Part shown: positions 31,284-37,038 of the stretch, in pieces
Layout: each line of letters begins with the position of its first letter
Position numbering within the stretch: position 1 is the stretch's first letter
NCBI GenBank assembly: GCA_964620555.1
Contig: CAZUGZ010000023.1
Coordinates: 1-37,038 of the forward strand
Direction: 5' to 3'
DNA from: JAPOQD01 sp964620555
Lineage (GTDB): Bacteria > Pseudomonadota > Gammaproteobacteria > Pseudomonadales > Halieaceae
DNA length: 37,038 nt
The notes under the pieces: generated by a model
Database searches by the model: none
Seen by the model: the letters and a program-made list of their open reading frames with translations, nothing else
Told to the model about the DNA's origin: nothing
Made by a program: the position numbers and the translations under genes

Positions 31284-33392
31284 ATGGAAACATCCCGATT
31301 GGCGCGGGTCGCGGCCTTCCTGTGCGCGCTGCCGTTGGCGGCGCATACGCAGCAACACGAGGAGCAACTGGAAGAGATCGTCGTCGTCGGCAGGTATCTT
31401 TATTCGCATCAGGTCAATGCTCTCAGAACGCCGACGCCGATCATCGACGTGCCGCAAAGTCTTTCCATCATCACGGCTGACCAGATTACACTGCAGGGCT
31501 TCTCGAGTATCAGCGAAATTGTCAACTACACTCCCGGCGTAAACACATCCCAGGGCGAAGGCCACCGCGATGCGGTTGTGTTTCGGGGCGTGCGCTCAAC
31601 GGCCGATTTCTTTATCGACGGCGTCCGTGACGATGTTCAATACTACCGTCCACTCTACAACCTGGAGCAGGTCGAGATCCTGCGTGGCCCGAATGCGCTC
31701 ATGTTCGGGCGTGGCGGTACGGGCGGCATCCTGAACCGCGTAAGCAAAAAGGGCGTGATCGGTGAGAATTTCACGGCTTACCAGGCGGCTGCCGGGACGT
31801 TCGGCGAGTATGACGTTCAGGTCGACAGTAATTTTGCAGTCGGTGAAAGCACGGCCTTCCGGATCAATGCGTTGTATGAAAATCTGGACAATCACCGCGA
31901 TTACTATGATGGAGACCGTCTTGGCCTTAACCCAACCGTCAGATATGAACTGGGTTCCGCCACGACGCTCAATCTTTCGTACGAATACATTGACCACGAA
32001 CGTTTTATCGATCGCGGCATTCCCACAGGAGCGGATGGACGGCCGGTTGAAGACTTTGAGAAAGTTGTCTTTGGTGATCCGCAAAGCAACTATCACCAGC
32101 TTGAAGCCCATGTGCTTCGCGCATCGCTGCAGCATGGCTTTTCGGAAGATCTGAAAGGTAATTTCAGCGCGTTTTACGGGGATTATGACAAGCAGTACCA
32201 GAATTTCTATGTATCGGGCTATGACCAGGCAACCACACCGAATGAAGTAACGCTCGATGGGTATGTCGACACAACGCAGCGTCAGAACCTGATTTTGTCA
32301 GGTAACCTGATTGGTGAATTCGGCACCGGCGATGTCAATCACACCATAGTCGCCGGTGCGGAATACATCGATACCTCATCCGACCAGGACCGCTTCAATG
32401 CGTTCTGGGACACAACGTCGGATGACAATGAAATCTTCAGGATTGCCCGTCCTCTGCATCTGCGTGCAGATATTGGCGTCAATGCATCCGGCCTGACGAC
32501 GACAAATAGTTTCACTGCGGATCTGAATGACGACACGCGAGTGGGTATCGAGGTGGTTTCCGCCTATATCCAGGACGAGATCGAAATTTCGGACCGGCTG
32601 GATGTGATTATCGGCGCCCGGTTCGACAGCTTTGACATTGAAGTCTTCAACGTTCCCGCGAACGAAATGCGAAATCGAAAGGATGAAGAAGTGACGCCGC
32701 GTGTGGGCCTGGTCTTCAAGCCGCTGGAAGACATCTCAATTTACGGGAGTTACAGCGAAGCCTTCCTGCCACGCAGCGGCGAGCAGTTCGCGAACATCAA
32801 CGGCAACAACAACCAGTTGGATCCGGACACCTTCACCAACCTTGAGGCGGGTGTGAAATGGGACTTCAGACTAGGACTGAGCCTGACCGCCTCGGTGTTC
32901 GAGATCGAGCAACGCTCGCCGCAGGTTGCCGATAATGATCCGGCAACCCTGGATGTGATCGACTCGAAGATCAAGGGTTTCGAGGCGCAGCTCATGGGCC
33001 AGGTGACAGACAGGTGGTACGTGTCAGCCGGGTACAGCTATCTCGACGGTGAGCAGGTCAATCGATCCGGCCCAACAGGTTTGCGCCTCCGAGAGTTGCC
33101 CGAAAGTACTTTCTCACTGTGGAGCAACTTTCAGATGACGGACCGGTTTGGTCTGGGCCTGGGTCTGAGCTATCAGGACGAAAGCTTCATCAATAACGGC
33201 AACAGCGCGGTCCTGCCCAGCTATACCCGCATTGATGCGGCGGCATACTATGACGTATCCGAAAGGCTCCGCCTGCAGGTCAATATCGAGAACCTGACGG
33301 ACAAGCTCTACTTCCCGAACTCACATAGCACACATCAGGCAACCGTGGGAGCGCCCCTCAGCGCGCGTCTTTCCATCATTGGGAAAATTTGA
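31284..33392 (+). CDS. TonB-dependent siderophore receptor, Fur-regulated
   Basis: Outer-membrane iron-siderophore uptake receptor. 702 residues. ATG with strong GGAGGAGG. Signal peptide METSRLARVAAFLCALPLAAHTQQ; plug domain with VPQSLSIITADQITLQG, FRGVRSTADFFIDGVRDD, LEQVEILRGPNALMFGRGG and GGILNRVSKK, the siderophore-receptor type; then the 22-strand barrel with YIDHERFIDRGIP and ENLTDKLYFPN. It ends in SIIGKI, not the usual terminal Phe. GC is clearly lower than its neighbours (e.g. bases 32161-32220: 26/60 G+C, versus 41/60 at 34141-34200), suggesting acquisition. Its stop codon lies inside element B. Confidence 0.93.
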   Translation: METSRLARVAAFLCALPLAAHTQQHEEQLEEIVVVGRYLYSHQVNALRTPTPIIDVPQSLSIITADQITLQGFSSISEIVNYTPGVNTSQGEGHRDAVVFRGVRSTADFFIDGVRDDVQYYRPLYNLEQVEILRGPNALMFGRGGTGGILNRVSKKGVIGENFTAYQAAAGTFGEYDVQVDSNFAVGESTAFRINALYENLDNHRDYYDGDRLGLNPTVRYELGSATTLNLSYEYIDHERFIDRGIPTGADGRPVEDFEKVVFGDPQSNYHQLEAHVLRASLQHGFSEDLKGNFSAFYGDYDKQYQNFYVSGYDQATTPNEVTLDGYVDTTQRQNLILSGNLIGEFGTGDVNHTIVAGAEYIDTSSDQDRFNAFWDTTSDDNEIFRIARPLHLRADIGVNASGLTTTNSFTADLNDDTRVGIEVVSAYIQDEIEISDRLDVIIGARFDSFDIEVFNVPANEMRNRKDEEVTPRVGLVFKPLEDISIYGSYSEAFLPRSGEQFANINGNNNQLDPDTFTNLEAGVKWDFRLGLSLTASVFEIEQRSPQVADNDPATLDVIDSKIKGFEAQLMGQVTDRWYVSAGYSYLDGEQVNRSGPTGLRLRELPESTFSLWSNFQMTDRFGLGLGLSYQDESFINNGNSAVLPSYTRIDAAAYYDVSERLRLQVNIENLTDKLYFPNSHSTHQATVGAPLSARLSIIGKI

Positions 33393-33585
33393 TGGTAACC
33401 CGCATATTTTCACCAACCTTCTACTGCGAACGCCGATACGCTCGCTGTGACAGGGCGTGCTCCCTCCAGCCGCTTCGACATAGTGTCAACTATGCCTTCA
33501 GCGTCTTCCGGTCCGCGCACCCTGCCACAGCGGCGTCTCGACGTCCTCGCTACAAACCTTGGTGAAATATGCGGGCTATCATCAA
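33389..33585. mobile_element. MITE-like palindromic element B (197 bp)
   Basis: Imperfect terminal inverted repeats of about 27 bp: the left starts TTGATGGTAACCCGCATATT (33389 on), the right (33559-33585) reads in reverse complement TTGATGATAGCCCGCATATT, both then continuing to CACCAA (ends 33416 and 33559); two mismatches and one indel. The interior pairs as well: CGCTGTGACAGGG (33443-33455) with CCCTGCCACAGCG (33520-33532), and the centre CATAGT/ACTATG (33479-33494). No transposase, no evident target duplication. The receptor stop codon TGA (33390-33392) lies within the left repeat. Confidence 0.72.
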
Positions 33586-33648
33586 CCGTTTTTGGCAATT
33601 CGAGTGGGCAAGTTGGTACCATAGCGTCCTCATTCCGGTGAGTCGCCC

Positions 33649-34824
33649 ATGCCCGCCAATCCGAAGTTTGCACGACGGCTACAGGACATCGAACCGTTTC
33701 GCGTGGTCGAGGTGCTGCAGCGCGCCACCGAGCTGGAAGCGGCGGGGCGGGATATCGTCTACCTGGTAGCGGGGGAACCGGACTTCGCCACCGCCGCCCC
33801 GATCGTGCAGGCCGGCCGGCGGGCGCTGGCCCAGGGGCACACCTACTACTCCCAGGCCGGTGGTATTCCGCAACTTCGCGAGGCGCTGTCCAACTGGTAC
33901 GCCGATGAGTACGGGGTGACGGTGGACCCGCGTCGCATTCTGGTCACCCCGGGGGCTTCGGGCGCCCTGCTGCTGCTCGCCTCGCTGTTGCTGGACCCGG
34001 GCGAGCAGATGCTGTTGCCCGATCCCGGTTATCCCTGCAATCGACATTTCCTGCGCCTGCTCGAGGGACGGGGAAAACTGGTACCGGTGGGTCCCGGCGA
34101 AGGCTTTCAACTCAGCGCCGACCTGGTACGCGACCACTGGCAGGACCATACCGTGGGTGCGATGGTCGCCTCTCCCTCCAACCCGGTGGGTGCCGTGCTG
34201 GACCGCCGGCAACTGCGGGAACTGAGCCGGGCGGTAGCGGCGCACCACGGTTACCTGATCGTCGATGAGATCTACCACGGTTTGAGTTTTGACGTGGCCA
34301 CGCCCTCCATTCTGGAGATCGATTCAGAGGCTTTTGTCATCAACAGTTTTTCCAAGTATTTCGGCATGACCGGTTGGCGCCTGGGTTGGCTGGTAGCGCC
34401 GGAGGCGGCCGTCCCGGAACTGGAAAAACTGGCACAGAACCTGTTCATATCCATGTCGACCATGTCCCAGTACGCCGCCCTGGCCGGCTTTGAACCGGCC
34501 ACCCGGGCCATTCTCGACGAGCGTCGCGATATCTTTGCCCAGCGTCGGAATTTCCTGCTGCCGGAACTCGAGAGGCTTGGCTTCCAGGTGGAACAGCGGC
34601 CCCAGGGCGCCTTCTACATCTATGCAGGAATCGACAGATTCTCTGACGACAGCCAGAATTTCTGTATGCAGATGCTGGAGCAGCACGGTATCGCCATCAC
34701 TCCGGGCTCGGATTTCGGGCACCATCGGGCCAATCGCTACGTGCGTTTTTCCTACACCACCGGGATGGAGCGCATCGAGGAAGCGGTGGCCCGCCTGGAC
34801 CGGGTTCTGGGCAGCGGCGGCTGA
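33649..34824 (+). CDS. PLP-dependent aminotransferase, class I/II
   Basis: 391 residues, AspC/AlaT-like fold type I. Landmarks: YLVAGEPDF (substrate/N-terminal arm), YYSQAGGIPQLREAL, VTPGASGAL (PLP phosphate), SPSNPVGAVL (conserved Asn), VDEIYHGL (Asp-Tyr), and the PLP lysine in SFSKYFGMTGWRLGW; RFSYTT supplies the carboxylate Arg. ATG at 33649 with no strong Shine-Dalgarno. Substrate not readable. The M15 peptidase ATG follows its stop by only 4 bases, so the two are an operon. Confidence 0.93.
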   Translation: MPANPKFARRLQDIEPFRVVEVLQRATELEAAGRDIVYLVAGEPDFATAAPIVQAGRRALAQGHTYYSQAGGIPQLREALSNWYADEYGVTVDPRRILVTPGASGALLLLASLLLDPGEQMLLPDPGYPCNRHFLRLLEGRGKLVPVGPGEGFQLSADLVRDHWQDHTVGAMVASPSNPVGAVLDRRQLRELSRAVAAHHGYLIVDEIYHGLSFDVATPSILEIDSEAFVINSFSKYFGMTGWRLGWLVAPEAAVPELEKLAQNLFISMSTMSQYAALAGFEPATRAILDERRDIFAQRRNFLLPELERLGFQVEQRPQGAFYIYAGIDRFSDDSQNFCMQMLEQHGIAITPGSDFGHHRANRYVRFSYTTGMERIEEAVARLDRVLGSGG

Positions 34825-34828
34825 CCCG

Positions 34829-35503
34829 ATGCTCACCACGCGCCAACTGTGCGGTCTCGAGCAGACCCATATCGAAGTGGATGGGGACGGCCACGGCTTG
34901 CAGCCGGACTGTCGTGCGGCCTGGCACGAGTTGCAGGCGCGCGCCCGGGAGCGGGGTTTCGAGTTGCAGATTGTCAGTGCCTACCGCAGTTTCGAGCGCC
35001 AGGCCTCCATCTGGAACCGCAAGGCGCGGGGTGAACTGGCGCTGCTGGACGACGCCGGTCAGGTGCTGGACGGCCGCCGGCTCACGGCGCGGCAGTTGCT
35101 CCACGCCATACTGCGGTTTTCGGCGTTGCCGGGTGCGTCCCGCCACCATTGGGGGACGGATCTGGACATCTGCGATGCGGCCGCAGTCCCGGCGGACTAT
35201 GCAGTGCAATTGACGGCGGCCGAAGCCGCGCCCGACGGCGTGTTCGGCCCGCTGCACCAATGGCTGGACCAGCAATTGGCAGAGGGCGACGGGTTGGGCT
35301 TTTTTCGTCCCTATGACCGCGACCGGGGCGGTGTCGCCCCGGAGCCGTGGCATCTGAGCTTTGGCCCCCTCGCCGACCAGTGTCAACGGGCGATGTCACT
35401 GGCCGGGCTCGAAACGGCGCTGGCCGACGCGGAGCTGGAACTGAAGGGCGAACTGTTGCCCCTGCTGCCGGAGATCTATCAGCGCTATATCCACCTGCCC
35501 TGA
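34829..35503 (+). CDS. M15-family D-alanyl-D-alanine carboxypeptidase-like metallopeptidase
   Basis: 224 residues, VanY/YodJ type. Zinc-site motifs: SAYRSFERQASIW, SRHHWGTDLDIC (His106, Asp113), and EPWHLSFGP (His175). It may trim peptidoglycan peptides; no signal peptide is visible, which is unusual for a periplasmic enzyme, so a cytosolic or recycling role is possible. It starts 4 bases after the aminotransferase stop. Its TGA is the first three bases before/at the left end of element C. Confidence 0.85.
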   Translation: MLTTRQLCGLEQTHIEVDGDGHGLQPDCRAAWHELQARARERGFELQIVSAYRSFERQASIWNRKARGELALLDDAGQVLDGRRLTARQLLHAILRFSALPGASRHHWGTDLDICDAAAVPADYAVQLTAAEAAPDGVFGPLHQWLDQQLAEGDGLGFFRPYDRDRGGVAPEPWHLSFGPLADQCQRAMSLAGLETALADAELELKGELLPLLPEIYQRYIHLP

Positions 35504-35582
35504 GGAGTCTGCGCCGAAGAAAAATCCGTCGTGAGGATGTGCCGCGTTCGCAACAGGATTATTTTCTACGGCGCAGACTCCT
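35503..35582. mobile_element. MITE-like palindromic element C (80 bp)
   Basis: Perfect 14-bp inverted repeats AGGAGTCTGCGCCG (35503-35516) and reverse complement (35569-35582); the pairing continues through AGAAAA and ATCC with small offsets. The interior has a smaller hairpin. The first base A is also the last base of the peptidase stop codon. It could also serve as a transcript-end hairpin, although no T-run follows. Confidence 0.65.
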
Positions 35583-35615
35583 GAGCCCGGATTCGCTGTA
35601 TTCCATCCGGTCGGG

Positions 35616-35643
35616 TTGCATACGCGCACCGCTTGGGTAGTAT
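35616..35643 (+). promoter_or_regulatory. Predicted promoter of hppA
   Basis: TTGCAT (35616-35621), 16-base spacer, TAGTAT (35638-35643, 4/6). It is 33 bases before the ATG at 35677 and follows element C. Confidence 0.4.
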
Positions 35644-35676
35644 GTGCGCCCCATCGAAACGAGCAACGGGAATCCC

Positions 35677-37038
<1,362 letters not shown>

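Overview
The window is a high-GC gammaproteobacterial chromosome segment. The closest fit is the marine Cellvibrionales/Halieaceae type, inferred from dnaK-dnaJ-dapB order, a glyA-nrdR-ribD-ribE-ribBX-ribH-nusB-thiL block, a DksA close to the E. coli length, and several TonB receptors. It carries almost entirely housekeeping genes; no tRNA, rRNA, CRISPR array, prophage or complete transposase gene was seen. Ten N bases at 401-410 inside dnaK mark an assembly gap.

Layout. 1-4391 (+): dnaK (5' end outside the window), dnaJ, dapB and a thioredoxin-TPR chaperedoxin (CnoX/YbbN type), tightly packed. 4395-7828 (+): a TonB-dependent receptor and an outer-membrane beta-barrel protein with its own promoter. 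7829-8382: a 554-base AT-rich non-coding stretch leading to an aldehyde dehydrogenase (8383-9924, +). 9985-12122 (-): a ferritin-like diiron protein and a luciferase-like monooxygenase. 12220-13400 (-): ispA and xseB. 13484-14941 (+): an amidase-signature enzyme lying between xseB-ispA and dxs. 14938-24269 (-): dxs, ribA, thiL, nusB, ribH, ribBX, ribE, ribD, nrdR, glyA, covering isoprenoid, riboflavin, thiamine-diphosphate and one-carbon metabolism with tiny gaps or overlaps. 24365-26678 (-): a nitrilase-type amidase, a YhhQ-type queuosine-precursor transporter and a short-chain dehydrogenase. 26880-28233 (+): a PTPS/QueD-family protein and an NAD-binding protein. 28276-31071 (-): MGMT, an orphan NtrC-type regulator and dksA. 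31284-33389 (+): a Fur-controlled siderophore-type receptor of lower GC. 33649-37038 (+): an aminotransferase, an M15 peptidase and a K+-dependent-type membrane pyrophosphatase (3' end outside the window).

Most notable: (i) three separate inverted-repeat, MITE-like elements (26737-26877, 33389-33585, 35503-35582), each touching a gene boundary: one supplies a ribosome-binding site, one overlaps a stop codon, one starts on the last base of a stop codon; (ii) a RibBX protein whose RibB active-site acidic loop is replaced, in addition to the usual degenerate GTP-cyclohydrolase-like domain; (iii) a Cys-less PTPS-family protein divergent from an SDR-YhhQ pair; (iv) a possible small basic peptide or sRNA gene in front of a strong terminator at 28790-28916.

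All functions are assigned by reading protein motifs against remembered families; no database search was run.
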